DNA of 64,000 bases, taken from Brachycybe producta. Its lineage: Eukaryota; Arthropoda; Diplopoda; Playtdesmida; Andrognathidae. Shown piece after piece: positions 29,192 through 40,962 of this stretch. The number at the start of each line of letters is the position of its first letter. Within the stretch, counting starts at the first letter, position 1. The notes below the pieces were generated by a model. It made no database searches. It saw only the letters and a program-made list of their open reading frames with translations, and had not been told where the DNA came from. The position numbers were made by a program, and so were the translations under genes. The DNA is taken from assembly GCA_036925085.1 (NCBI GenBank), contig JAUPFP010000158.1:1-64000 (forward strand), written 5' to 3'.

Positions 29192-32100
29192 CTATATCAT
29201 ACCAAAACCTTCCGTTCCTTCGCTGATGGCCAGTAACAACGCCTTTTCGAACTGTTCGTAAGAATCGTAGTCCGGCAAACACAACTGGTTGAAACTTTTT
29301 TTTAACATGAATTAAACAGAGAAGAGAAAGAACATTTATAAAACAAAATTAATTACTAAGGCAACCGTCAAAATCCATTTTTCAGAGAAAGAACCTGGTT
29401 ACAGGTTAGAATTCAGAAACGAAAAAAGTATCTAGTCCTCCTGTCCAGGTTAAAACTTTTAGTCTCTAACCAGGTTGCTTGACTAGAAAAAACTAGATCA
29501 AGTTGGACTAGATACCAGTTTTTCTTATAGAATCTGAATTCTAATCTTTAACCAGGTTCTTTCTCTGAAACATACATTTACCAAGTATGAGCTGTCGGAA
29601 GGTTTCCGAAAGTCGGAGCCGCTATTATCTGAAAGCGAGGAGTCAGTTCCGAAAAACCACCGGCCGGTAACTGAGAACATCCAGTAGCAAACTGTAAAAG
29701 ACGTGCCATTTCCTCTTCCGTGAAGTTAGAAACTGCCGTCCAGAACCAATCTAGCACCTATACGTAATAATTTATGGCATCGTTACTAACAGAGTGATTC
29801 TCCGAACTTCGTCGGATTACGAAACAATCCACATACTTTTCGAAATTCGTACGACGATCCACTCACGATGTGGTTGTTTTTGAAATCGGCCACACTAAAT
29901 TGACCAGTTCCACACATCAACAACTACGAGACAGAAAAAGTCCAAAATGATGAAGTTGTGAACATCTAAAAACGACCAAATGACCGTCTTTTTCGACTCA
30001 CTTCCAGTTCGTTTTCATCAAAGATGCTTAAAAGACTGTCTGGAATCAGTTCATTGAGCCCTTTGAGAAAACTATCCGTCTCTTCGCGAATACTATTCGC
30101 AAGACGATGCTGTGCCAATGCATCCAAGTACTGAAGTTTATTCAGATTGTTCACACGAATTCGAGCTCCATTTGGAATCAATTCCAAAACCTATTTCAAA
30201 CACAGTTTAAAATTATTATGTTCCGATATGTTTTTCTCTGTCGGATCGTCAAAGGTTCACCTCTATCAGCTGACCTTCACGATAAACGTCCTCGACAAAC
30301 GTCAAGTCCATGTCATTAACGTCATTCTCCAGAATGTACTTTATCTTGGCTACGTACAAATCTGGATCGTCTTGTTCAAAATACTAAATTTTCGTATAAT
30401 ACAAATGGAAATTTACGTACCATCAATAACACCAACTATTCTAGTTTATAAAACACTTTGAATTTTTCATAATGTTTCTCCTAAAAACCTTAATCACACC
30501 TTAAAATGTACACGCAGTCCAATCAGTTGTGCCAGGAATGAACGAGTGAACCGTGCTTTGACTAGTTGCCTATAACTCCCTCCTAGAGCCGATTCGTACA
30601 AACACTTTCCAACAATTTTCCCTGCAAATTCGTAATGTTTGAGTTTGAGGTTTGCCGGTCGGTTCGGATTTGGATGTACCTGCTTAATAGAAAGAAGAAA
30701 AAAAAAAGAAAGAGAATGTAGTCGTGACTTAAAAAGTAAACGTCGAGCTAACGTACGAGACCCTGTTTGTCATCATTGAACCTCACAAATAGCTGATTGG
30801 TCGTGTCGAATAACGACGAACAGAGAAGTTCAAACCACTCGCGTCGAACACCACCCCAATCCAACCCTGAAGAAGATTACCAGAAAAAAAAAGAGAAAAT
30901 AAATAACTGTATCGAATGAAAGTCATCCTCAAATAATAACGACAACCTTGTTCGCCATGAAAGTTAATCTCGAAGTTTTTGCACCAGTCGTTAACAGTGA
31001 ACCCTTTAGTGGCCTTCATTGACTGAAAAATGGCCATGTTCATTAATAGATTAAGCTAAAGCTGAAATTTCACGTAACAATGAAGTGCCAATGTGCCATA
31101 GTTAAAAACAACAGATTAACTCTTGGTTGTTTCTCCAGTTTGAAAGTGTGTTTGAAACTCGAACTTTAGCCAAAGTATTTTCGTGTTGATATTTTTCAAA
31201 ATAATTTTTTTATAGGCAAAAATTAAAAAAAAGTATTAATTAAAGTTGGATTATTTTCAGACAGCTAGCTATTAAAATATATCAACGCTGAAATGCCCTT
31301 AAGATATTGAGCTACCCTTCTAGTTTCTAAAGCACTTTCAAGTTTCTCTTTATTTTGCTACTGAAAGACAAAATAACCAGAGTTTGAAAGGCGTTTACTT
31401 AAAACTAATCGAATCGATTTCTAGCTTCTTCAATTCTTGAAAATTTTTGAGTATTTGAACCCTCTGAACTGAGCTGCATCAAGAACACCTTGAACAGGTT
31501 TTTTCAACATTCCTCAAAGGGCTAAGTTGAAATTCAAGTAACAAATTTCTCTCTTGAAGTTTGGCATAAATACTAACACTCCGCTCCTCACTAAACCCAC
31601 AATTTAAAAGCAAATCTATTTGGTTAACGCACCGAATGAAGGATTTGGTCCCTCTGGATACGAATCGGAAGGCGATCGTGACACCTTTTAAGGTGAAACT
31701 TTCTAACTTCGTGGTAAAAGAAATCCCTTTTATCTTTAAATGTTTCGGATCCACCTTAATTCCAACATTAAAATACAAATTAAATTGACATTCTACATGT
31801 AGATACACATCTCGTAATAACTAACAATGTACCAATATTTTTTAGGAGGTAGTGTGCGAATGTGGCCGCAATTACGTTTCCTTCCTTTGTGGCCAATTCA
31901 ACTTTAGGCTGACATCCGTCATCAATGACAAGCCGTGGCGTTTCACCGTACTGCTCGATAAACTGGAACTAATTCAAGCCACAAGTTAGATTAGTTCTCG
32001 AGACACGAGGTTAAGAGCCTAAACACACTTCAGCGTTGGCACGTACTACAGGATGCCATGAACGCAATGTTAATTGAAATCTGATGTGTCCAAAAACATG

Positions 32101-35100
32101 GCGTCAAGTTGCAATCGCTTCTCAAATGTTGTGGTCACGTTTTAAGGTCTTTTGGTTGCAATATTCAAAGAGGTTTTTATTTTATATATTTTTAATTATG
32201 CTAATTTGTTCGACCCATTGTTAATGGTCATTGACCTCGAAAAGATCCATTTTGCTAACAACCTTTCAGTTTTTCAGCAACATCTTTGAGCTTTAAATAA
32301 AATTGTGTGTATTCTTTAATATGTTATTCGGGTGTCGAAGTATTTTTTTATAATATTTAGATTTGACGTTTGATTCCTAGAGCCATTTGATTAACTTTAG
32401 AACTGCAAAATTCACCACGTATCATGGCACGCACAACTCTGGAGTGTCTAGGCTGTTAAAAAACTTAAGACACACACCTTTGTCGACGGACAAAGTCGGA
32501 ATGTAAGCAAACGTTTTGGAATGAATTTCAAAAACATTTCTTTTATGGTCAATTGCTAAAATTAGAAATGATCGAGCGTCACGACAAGGTTCTTTTTTTA
32601 CGATATAAAAGAGTAAGTAGTTTGAAAAAGACTAACTTTAGGCGAAAGGTAGCACTGAACTTTCTTTGCTTTTGTCCCTTTCTCGCCATCGTACAACAGT
32701 AATCGTACATCGTACCAAATGTGGCTCTTTTTCGAGACATTTTTCTGAACTAAACTTGCATCGCAACCTAAATAAGTCGTAAAAAAATTTGTCCTTTTGT
32801 CACGCAAAAAACAAGAACGAAAATTGACAAAACTCACTATTGAGTACTATAATGTTAAAATCTCCATTTCGTAAAGGAACTCCTCGATAAGTCACCGTTG
32901 CACAATAGTAACCTTCCTGTTCGAGTTTAAGTTGCAATATGACTTGACAGGCTATCGTGTTGTAGTCTAGCTGTGGAGTTGTAAGCAAAACTTCTTGTGT
33001 ACCAGTCTTGAAAAAACAAAAACAGATCGTATTTGCAATGATACCGTAACAAACGCAAACGCCATTTGGTCCAATACTTTGAAAACTCTCACAACGTAAC
33101 CCTCGGTCGGATCCGTGTCCGAAGGGAATGTGCACAAGTTTCCGTATTCATCTCTCGACTCAACAATCAGATGATGTGGAATACCTTCAGTGCATACGAT
33201 CGTTGAGCAGTGGTGAACGAAACCAGTTTTTAAAGGATCGGGAGGACCTTTGCCAAAATAAGACAAAGCTGATTATTAAGGAGAAATTTTTTTATACAAA
33301 TAACAATTTCTAAATATACAAATTGTTTTGGAAAAGTGTCTGTACGACAACTTACCAGGAAGAAAATGCTTAGAGAAAGGACTGCCTTTAACGTGATTGT
33401 TACCAATCGTGATGGCAATCTTGTACTCGCCGGCTTTTCTGACTGCAAATTTGACAAAAAGTGCGTTTGCCAAACTCGGATCGGGACTTCCAACCTCGAC
33501 AGACGAAGCAACCTTCAGAGAACCCTGAGTGATCTCAATGAGGATGTTGTCCTTGTTGCAGATTGGATAAGGTCGACCGTTACGCTGATAAAACTGTTAA
33601 CGAGAGATTCGATATCAGAATGTCGATCCTTAGTTTCTATCCCAAAGTCATTTATATACCTTTGCATTGAAGCTCATAATGCTTCCTACGACACATGGTT
33701 CCTCCCAATTAAAAAAGACTTTACAGTTCTGTGGCACGAGATATTTGCCGGTGACGTATTCGAATAAACTGCGCTTGGCAAGTTGTCCGTCAGGGTAAAA
33801 AACAGGATGGGTCATGCTGGCCAAACTCACCACCACAACTACAAACACGGTGAACACGATCATCCCACCTGCAATGTATAAACCAACAATTACGATTGAT
33901 GCAAGAATGTTCATCCCATAAACCACCCTACCAAAACTCCATTCTGTTTTCTGATAAGCGCGTAAATGCTCCTCCCAGAGAGCCTTCTCTAATTTGTCGA
34001 AGTCAGTCGCGTCCGTCGACGCGAGCTTCGAAGTCGCTCTTTGCCACGATGACAAATCTCCATCCTTTAACTTGAGAGAATCTTCGTTAGTTTGCAAGAC
34101 TCTATCCAACCTCGATACAATCGGCACCAAACTATAAACACAAACAAAAAAAAAACATCACTTTGAAATACGGCGCCAATTTGGCAGTGAGTGAGCAAGT
34201 TGAAACTGTAGGCGCTCTCGTATGTTTAAAAACTTGATTAGTAAACCTCTTGAATACTTGATGAGAAGAGATTTTTTGTGACTTTTAAAGAGGAAACGTG
34301 ATTATGTTTACAAGGAGTGAACTCAAAAAAGAGAAAATTATTTTTAATGGCATCTCTTTGTTGCCATTTTGACCCGAAACATCCTTCTTTCACTGTCAGC
34401 ACCTCTTCTTATTTTTTTCCATTCCACAATAAGAGAGTTACTTAACTTCCTTTTCTCATAAACACATCTTTCTAAGTGCCATGTTTAGTAAATAATTCTT
34501 TAAAAAAAAAGTCCAATCGGCAAAGACAAAAAAAAATCATTAAAGTTAACAAGAAAAAGTCTTTTTTTGTAATAACTTTATTTAAAACTCACGCCCTATT
34601 TTAAAATAATATCTAAAAATAATATAAAAATGACTAATGGCCGTATTCTAAAGCTAAGCTTAAAATTTCTCCATAGAATCGCTAATAGACTGTTTTAAGC
34701 ATAGCTTTATTTTAAGCAACGTGTTTCGAATATGTTAGAAGAAGTTTAAAAAATCTAAAAATAATTTTTAAAAATTTAAAAATGATTTTTAAAAATCTAA
34801 AAATTATTTTTAAAAATCTAAAAATTATTTTTAAAAATCTAAAAATTATTTTAAAAAGCAAAAAAATGAATAAAATAAAAGTTATATTTTTTAAAGATGG
34901 TTTATGCACAGCTGATTTTAAAACTCTGGTTATTCTATCTTTAAAATTAATTGTTTTAGAAACTAGAAGGGTATATCAATCATAGAAGGCGTTTTTTTCT
35001 TTGCGTTGATATCTTTCAAAAATAAGCTTTTATAGACAAAAATTAAAATAAAATATCATCCACTTAAAGTTGGGTCATTTTCAAACTCCCATAAAAAGTT

Positions 35101-37857
35101 TAGTTTGAAAAATTTTAACATGAAAATTGAGCTAACCTTCTAGTTACGAAGACATTTTCCTGAAATAGAATGATCAGTGTGTGAGGGGGCGTTTTTGCAC
35201 TTTAAAACCACCTTAAATCTCATTAAAAATTATACTACAATTTCTAAGTATATTCTTTACACTGAAAATAATTTTAAATTCTCACTTCAACGTAGAATAA
35301 AATGAAGATTTTAATTTAAGATAAATTGATAAAGACATCTTTATTGATAGGTATAATTAGAAAAAAAAAACAATTGTATATTTATTGCAAAGCCAGGAAC
35401 ACTGATCTCTTGTTATCAGTAGAGAAAAATAAACATTGTTATCTTCCTTTGCTCACCCATAGCCTCCTATAGGAGGCTGTGGCTCACCTGAGTTTACGTG
35501 CAATCAAGTCTCAAACACTTTGCATTAATTTGCATAAATCAGAGCCCACTAATACTGTTTTATCACCATAATTAAGAATTAGTTGGTCATTTTGGCTTAA
35601 AAAACAAGAAAATTCAACAAAAAACATGTTTTTTTTTTGTGGTGATACTCTCTTTTATAAAAAAAAGTCTAAAAAGTAAGAAAAAACAAAACTCTAATCT
35701 GTTCTTGTCTTGTTGGTGTAGTGGTTAGTGTCTCCGGCTCTTAATCAAAGGTAATGTTGGCCACGGGTTCAATCCCCGTGTAGTGGGAATTATTTTCAAA
35801 TATTTCAGAAGGTTGACAAACAAATTATGAAGTTAAATAAAAGCGAGTGAAAAAGAAATTGCAAGAAAATGGTGTCTCACCTGTCAGCCTGATGACCCAG
35901 ATGATTATTAAGTAGCCACTGCTTTAATATTAACTGCTGATGTAAGATCGAGGCTGCGTTGATCAACCTATGGCCCACTAAGTCGGGAATGTGTGACGGT
36001 AAGGGCCGATCTCCACTTGATAGTTGAGCAAAGTGGACAGTGCTATGAAACCCTAAAAGCAGTTTCGAAATCGAATTCATACATTAGTTATAAACCACCC
36101 ACGCACAATTTTAAGCAGAAGTCATGCAATTATAAACGCCAATATGAAAATTCAGTCATTGTGCAGATTGACTAGTGAATGGCATTCCGTAGACAATATG
36201 CAGAAAGAAAATATCTAATTATTTTTAACTATCTACATTGGCATATTATTCTAGTAGGCATTTTGCACATTGCTTAAAAGGCTATTAACTGTGCAAAATT
36301 CGGTATAAAAAAAATATTATGTATTTAATAGTAATTGTTCAGAATAACTAATTTTTCACTTTGGCGGTAACATAAAAAGTTAATAAGGTAATAAATAAAT
36401 GACCAATGAGAATTTTTTACTGCATAGTGACGTAGACAAGTCCTCCTCCTAGTCGAATTAAGTCAATGAAAGACAAGACATGAGGAATAATTCTAATTTG
36501 ACGCCTCGAAGCACGTGAAATACACTATGATATATCTGAAACGGGTGAACTAACATGGCTTCAACCAACCATAAAAGTTGATCATATAAAAAAAAAAATC
36601 GACCATATTGGGTACACCCTTTTTTATTAACCAAAAAGTGACGACATGCGCTACCGTCCACCCATTTTGATGAATTCAAATGAATGATGGTGACGTCACA
36701 TGCAGAGAATATCATTTTCACCCCCACCCTCTTCCCGCCCACTACATTAATATTATTTTGTTTTGTTTCTTAGGAAAAATTCAAGTCAATAGAAACGAAT
36801 CGATCGACTTTCACTTAACAACACAAAATTCAGTCAACTTAATAGAAACTAAAATTAGCAACTAAATTATTAATTAATGATGCTTCACTTTAATTCTAAG
36901 GAACACCTGCAAAGTTAATTTGCATACTTTAAAATTACAATTTAAAAACTAAAAAAAAAAATGTAATCACCTGAGTTTTAGGCCAAATGCAAATCTCCTT
37001 AAGTCAGACACGGTCAATTGAGCGACCAGTGGTCAGTGAATTTGTGTTATGTGCATTCAAGACTAATAGGGTCGCAACCCCCCCTCTCTCTTATTTGTAT
37101 ATAAAAAAATATACACACGTCACTTAAAAAAAATAAAACTTGTTTCTAACATTCACACAGATGTAAACCCATGAATAAAACCTGGCTCGTATTAAATTCA
37201 GTTTTTGTATTGCAGTCTTTTATGTTACGAAGCAATAACAAGAGATGGGTTTGAATTAGGGAGGAGCCTGGATGTGGTAACCATAGCAACCAAAGCACGC
37301 GATCAATATCATCATCTTCATTAATTTTGTTAACGAATAACAGATGTCGCCACTTACTAAATAAGAAACCGAACTTCTTTTTTTAGATGTGACATGCCCT
37401 CACAAATTAGAAGCCAAATTTATAAGCACTGAATGTACTAACATGGCATATTTATCATTGACTTACAGCTTTAGATATGCCATGTTAGGTCACCCAACTA
37501 ATTAATTTTCATTTAAATCTAAATACAATCGAAAACACTTCAATGTGCTTCCGAACGTTCTAATTGAATGTTTACTTATATCTTCTAAATTTCCAAATTA
37601 AACAGAACCCAATTTGATAGGAATTTTCAGCTTGTTTTTTAAAAAAAAAAAGATCAGCAAACATTGACCTCACCTGCATCATGAATAATTTTTTTGTCCT
37701 TGTTTCTATTGAATCCGACAGTGTCCAACCAGTGGTCTAGCTGCTCTTTGCTTATCCTCTCGATGCGATTCGTGTAGATCACAAGCAGGAGGAATGTGAC
37801 GATCGGAGTGACCACTGAGATGGCCAGTGTCCGTTTCGTACACGCTGCCAACAACAT
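29192..37857 (-). CDS. AREL1: AREL1-type HECT E3 ubiquitin ligase with filamin repeat
   Basis: Cytosolic-face ubiquitin ligase of the apoptosis-resistant E3 type. Eighteen exons in phase give 971 residues: 37857-37674, 36052-35881, 34131-33660, 33593-33356, 33247-33078, 33006-32838, 32767-32637, 32555-32478, 31968-31833, 31754-31633, 31022-30947, 30866-30757, 30679-30500, 30383-30261, 30190-30002, 29923-29837, 29757-29582, 29294-29192. N-terminus: one membrane segment (about residues 11-28), a helical SAM-like stretch, and a second hydrophobic segment (about 190-223). Then the Ig-like filamin region (KAGEYKIAI, about 320-350) and the HECT domain from about 640 (GLDWGGVRREWFELL, YEFAGKIVGKCLYES, FDENELE). 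The catalytic Cys is in LPTAHTCFNQLCLPDY; its codon is split TG/T by the last intron. Vertebrate AREL1 is about 820 residues and, as I recall it, starts at the second hydrophobic segment, so the first two exons are an extension. It shares a divergent promoter with L2HGDH. An in-frame stop precedes the chosen ATG. Confidence 0.94.
29385..29575. repeat. Inverted repeat in AREL1 intron 17
   Basis: AGAAAGAACCTGGTTACAGG plus TTAGAATTCAGAAAC on the left, mirrored as CTGAATTCTAATC and AACCAGGTTCTTTCT on the right. The inner part has TAACCAGGTT and TTAGTCTCTAACCAGG words that recall the centre of IR-B; probably a related subfamily. Confidence 0.65.
30425..30500. repeat. IR-A fragment at the donor of AREL1 intron 13
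   Basis: Reading the minus strand, the exon ends AAG/GTGTGAT and is at once followed by TTAAGGTTTTTAGGAG and AAAGTGTTTTATAAACTAGA, one terminal arm of IR-A. The whole intron is only 116 bp. Confidence 0.65.
31105..31398. repeat. IR-A copy in AREL1 intron 10
   Basis: Contains GTGTGTTTGAAACTCGAACT, TTCGTGTTGATATTTTTCAA and the partner arm ACCCTTCTAGTTTCTAAAGC; ends in CAGAGTTTGAAAGGCG. Confidence 0.75.
34738..34860. repeat. AT-rich tandem repeat in AREL1 intron 2
   Basis: About five copies of a 22-bp unit (TTTTAAAAATCTAAAAATTA). The unit reads open on both strands for about 60 codons, which explains two spurious frames here. Confidence 0.85.
34892..35216. repeat. IR-A copy in AREL1 intron 2
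   Basis: Starts TAAAGATGGTTTATGCACAG and closes TTTAAAACCACCTTAAA, with arms GTTTTAGAAACTAGAAGGGT and CCTTCTAGTTACGAAGACA. Its termini end in TTAA-like words. Confidence 0.8.
35461..35478. repeat. Perfect 18-bp palindrome in AREL1 intron 2
   Basis: AGCCTCCTATAGGAGGCT, extended by CCAT/GTGG to an almost perfect 26 bp. Too short to classify further. Confidence 0.7.
35706..35788 (+). other. tRNA-like relic or SINE head with A and B boxes
   Basis: TGGTGTAGTGG matches the RNA polymerase III A box and GGTTCAATCCC the B box. The T arm pairs perfectly (ACGGG/CCCGT around TTCAATC) and an anticodon-loop-like CTCTTAA (CTT, Lys) sits between. The acceptor and anticodon stems do not pair, so I do not call a working tRNA. 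It lies antisense inside AREL1 intron 2. Confidence 0.45.
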
Positions 37858-38527
37858 GTTCTAAATCATAATGTACTTGTAGGTATTCTGTAAAAGTTCG
37901 GCCTCAATACCGACGACGATAATAAATAACTGAAGTCGTTGACATGTCCTCCCCCCTCTTCATTTAGGCTAAATACACTTGCAGTATTTATTTACGCCTT
38001 ATAGGGGAGGGGTGACAACGTCCATCGTTTCGGGATCGGAAATGAACACATATTCGAACCGATTCAGTCTCTCCCATAAGCAACTGAATTGCATCCATTA
38101 CAAACAGACGAACCCATTCAATGCTAATAAACAAATTAAAAAAATACTGAAAAAAAATGTTACCGTTATTATGATGCAATAAAACTGGAACTGTCGCCGC
38201 GAACAAGACGCCCGACACAACGCCACAGCTGTTCAAGTTCAACTCCTTGAACAGGCAAGTGTGCGCAGCAGTAAAATTTTGTTGGCCCCACCCTTTTATG
38301 AGCGTCGTCAATTTCTAATTGGTTTGTAACTTGGTATGACGTCACGTACTCCGCCCTTTTCAATTTCTAATTGGTTTATATTTGGTGTAGGGGTCATAAA
38401 AGAACGGAGCCAACAAAATTTTATTGTTGGGCACACTTGCCTGTCTTCTTTGGCGCCCCACGGACGAGTCTTCATTCTAGAGCAGTAGCAGCGCCACCTT
38501 GCGAATTACGCTCGCATTGAACCGATC
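37858..38527. promoter_or_regulatory. Divergent promoter region of AREL1 and L2HGDH
   Basis: The two ATGs are 670 bp apart in opposite directions. The region contains an IR-D-like element (38,251-38,444) with an exact TGACGTCA at 38,337-38,344, two CAATTTCTAATTGG words, and no clear TATA box for either gene. Shared regulation is inference. Confidence 0.5.
38251..38444. repeat. IR-D-like element between AREL1 and L2HGDH
   Basis: ACAGGCAAGTGTGC..AAAATTTTGTTGGC on the left, GCCAACAAAATTTTATTGTT..GCACACTTGCCTGT on the right. Inner arms contain CCACCCTTTTATGAGCG and CAATTTCTAATTGGTTT, the latter in direct repeat. Shares the CCCTTTTAT..AGCGTC and CCAATTA words with the element upstream of ABCC10. 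Confidence 0.75.
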
Positions 38528-40858
38528 ATGATGGCATCTTCTCGTCTTTTTCGATGGTATCAAGCGGCATTTAAATTATATGATTTTTTTTATTCATAAT
38601 TTGCTTCAAACTGTTAATATTTTCATTTCAGGACACAGCTGACGAATATCACAGGATTAAGAATTAAAACTGATAATTTCTACTATTCTACGAGGTAAAA
38701 ATTACCGAAACAACTTTGACGGTCATTCGATCGGTCATAACCCCCTGCAGAATATATTGATCACGTGATATCGACAGTTTTATTTGCCTAGATTTGCAAT
38801 GTGAATGACTCAACTCGTTAATTTGAATAAATAATGGCTTATTAACAATTTTGTCACAATGTCACTTTAATAAACCTCGTCTAATACTGTCTATTAACAG
38901 AGCGTCGTCTGCTAGTTTTCAAAAATCTGATGAATATGACATCATCGTTGTGGGTGGTGGAATCGTGGGAGCCGCAACGGCTCGCGAGCTCCTCTTACGA
39001 AATCCGCACCTGAAACTTGCATTATTAGAAAAAGAAGACCAAATAGGTGCATAAAAATCGTGGAACAAATCATATCGTATATATTCATCTTATATAGAAA
39101 TGTGTTTTGATTGACAGCTGTCCATCAAAGTGGCCATAACAGCGGTGTCGTTCATGCTGGAGTCTATTACACTCCCGGTTCTCTAAAAGCTAAACTCTGT
39201 GTCGAGGGAATGGGATTGATCTACAGTTACTGTGACCGCAATAAGATCCCATATAAGAAATGCGGAAAGGTTAAGATTGTTTATGAACAGCTGATTTTCG
39301 AACTGTGATTATTTTGTCTTTTGGGAACAAACTTAAGAGAAAATAGGAAGTGTTTTAGAAACTAGAAGGTTAGCTGATTATACGCGAATTCTAAAACATC
39401 GGCTACTTAAAGTCGGGTCGTTTCTAAAATACTTTCAAGTTTCTCTTCATTTTACTTCTGAAAGATAGAAATAATCAGTGTTTACACTTTTCAAAAATCA
39501 CCTAGCTGCCAAACGTTGTTGCTGAAACTCTAGTCATAAATTTCAATTTTTATAGCTGATAGTTGCTGTAGAACAGGAGGAACTGTCAAGATTGCAGGTT
39601 CTGTTCGAAAGAGGAACGAAGAACGGAGTCCGTGACTTACAGATGGTCGGTCCAGATAAGATACGAGAGATCGAACCACACTGTAGAGTATGTACACACG
39701 TATCAAGGGGGGGGGAACCGTCGTCAATATAATTAAAAGTATTCTCTTTTGGTGCTAAAACAGGGTCTGAAGGCAGTTTGGTCGCCACACACTGGAATTG
39801 TCGACTTCAAACTGGTTGCAAGACATTACGTCAAAGATTTTACAGAGGCCGGCGGAAAAGTCCATCTTGGATTCAAAGTGAACGGATTCAGATCAGGTTC
39901 AAATACCCAATTTCCGGTCACTGTAAATAGCAGAAAAGGAGTAAGATTTAAAAACAAACTAACTTTCAACGAATAAAAAAGCTGAAATGTTTCACCATCA
40001 TTAACAGAAGTCAGTTTCCTGTCGTTATGTCATCACGTGTGGAGGACTTCATTCGGATCGTTTAGCAGAAATGTCCGGCTGTAGTTCAGATCCAAAGATC
40101 ATTCCTTTCAGAGGCGAATATCTTGTGTTAAAACCCGAAAAAAGGAACCTGATCAATGGAAACATCTATCCCGTAATATTTTTTTTTCATATTAAACGTA
40201 AGAAACAAACTCAAACTGACGTCGTTTTTCGATAAGGAAGGTTCCGAATCCAAACTTTCCATTCCTCGGAGTCCATTTCACGCCAAGAATGGATGGTAAC
40301 GTGTGGCTGGGACCGAACGCAGTAATGGCTTTTAAAAGAGAAGGATACAAATTTAGAGACTTCAGTCTGACTGATTTCACAGATGCAATTCGATTCAAGT
40401 GATTCTTTTCTATTCTTTTTGCAACATCATTGGCTAAATTCTTCCTATTGGTTTTATTTCAGAGGATTTCAAAGAGTTATCGGCAGTTACGCGACATTCG
40501 GACTTCGCGAGATGTTTCGCTCGTTCCTGATGGCGGCACAGGTCAAACAACTGCAGAGGTTTGTTCCCGAACTAAAACCGGAAGACGTAGAAAGGTAAAA
40601 GTAATTTAACGCTTTTTATGATAGTTTTAAAGGGTAACAAATCGTCTTTTCTGTCTTTTCAGAGGTCCGGCTGGTGTTCGGGCGCAAGCAATGAGTCTAG
40701 ATGGAAAGTTAGTGGACGATTTTGTTTTCGATGCCGGACAAGGCGAACTTTCAAAATGGGTTCTACACGTCAGAAACGCTCCATCACCAGGTGCAACGTC
40801 GTCGCAGGCTATTGGCAAAATGGTTGCCGATAAAGCGGCTGACAAATTTGATTTATGA
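38528..40858 (+). CDS. L2HGDH: L-2-hydroxyglutarate dehydrogenase, mitochondrial
   Basis: FAD-linked enzyme that oxidises L-2-hydroxyglutarate to 2-oxoglutarate at the mitochondrial inner membrane, clearing a toxic side product of malate dehydrogenase. Ten exons in phase encode 449 residues: 38528-38556, 38632-38694, 38901-39046, 39118-39269, 39556-39687, 39764-39940, 40008-40172, 40241-40398, 40463-40594, 40663-40858. The first two small exons give [10 protein letters not shown].. and a basic, hydroxylated leader, a plausible mitochondrial presequence. The dinucleotide-binding motif [12 protein letters not shown] starts near residue 47; conserved blocks [52 protein letters not shown] and HVRNAPSPG follow and match the human enzyme (463 aa) throughout. 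A frame starting at 38,851 would need TTG and is instead intron before exon 3. AATAAA follows the stop at 40,861 and 40,886. Intron 4 is almost entirely an IR-A repeat. Confidence 0.96.
39271..39503. repeat. IR-A copy abutting the donor of L2HGDH intron 4
   Basis: The exon ends AAAG/G and the repeat terminus TTAAGATTGTTTATGAACAG begins one base into the intron. Arms GTGTTTTAGAAACTAGAAGG and TTTCTAAAATACTTTCAAGT are present, the centre is deleted. The intron is 286 bp, the repeat about 233 bp. Confidence 0.8.
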
Positions 40859-40860
40859 AT

Positions 40861-40891
40861 AATAAATTATTAGTAACTGAAATTTAATAAA
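40861..40891 (+). terminator. L2HGDH polyadenylation signals
   Basis: Two AATAAA hexamers, at 40,861-40,866 (immediately after the stop) and 40,886-40,891. The second leaves more room for a short 3' UTR. Confidence 0.5.
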
Positions 40892-40962
40892 ACATAATAA
40901 TTTTCCAAAGTGCCTTTGTTAAAATTTAAATTTCATACGGAACCAATACTTCCAGCCATCAG

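Noticed and set aside
34712-34985. Open frames of Ile/Lys/Phe repeats on both strands
   Set aside because: Produced by the AT-rich tandem repeat in AREL1 intron 2.
35706-35788. Functional tRNA-Lys(CTT)
   Set aside because: Acceptor and anticodon stems do not pair; only the boxes and T arm remain.
38851-38900. L2HGDH start at 38,851
   Set aside because: That codon is TTG, and the sequence before 38,901 is intron. Two upstream exons supply an ATG and a mitochondrial-type leader in phase.
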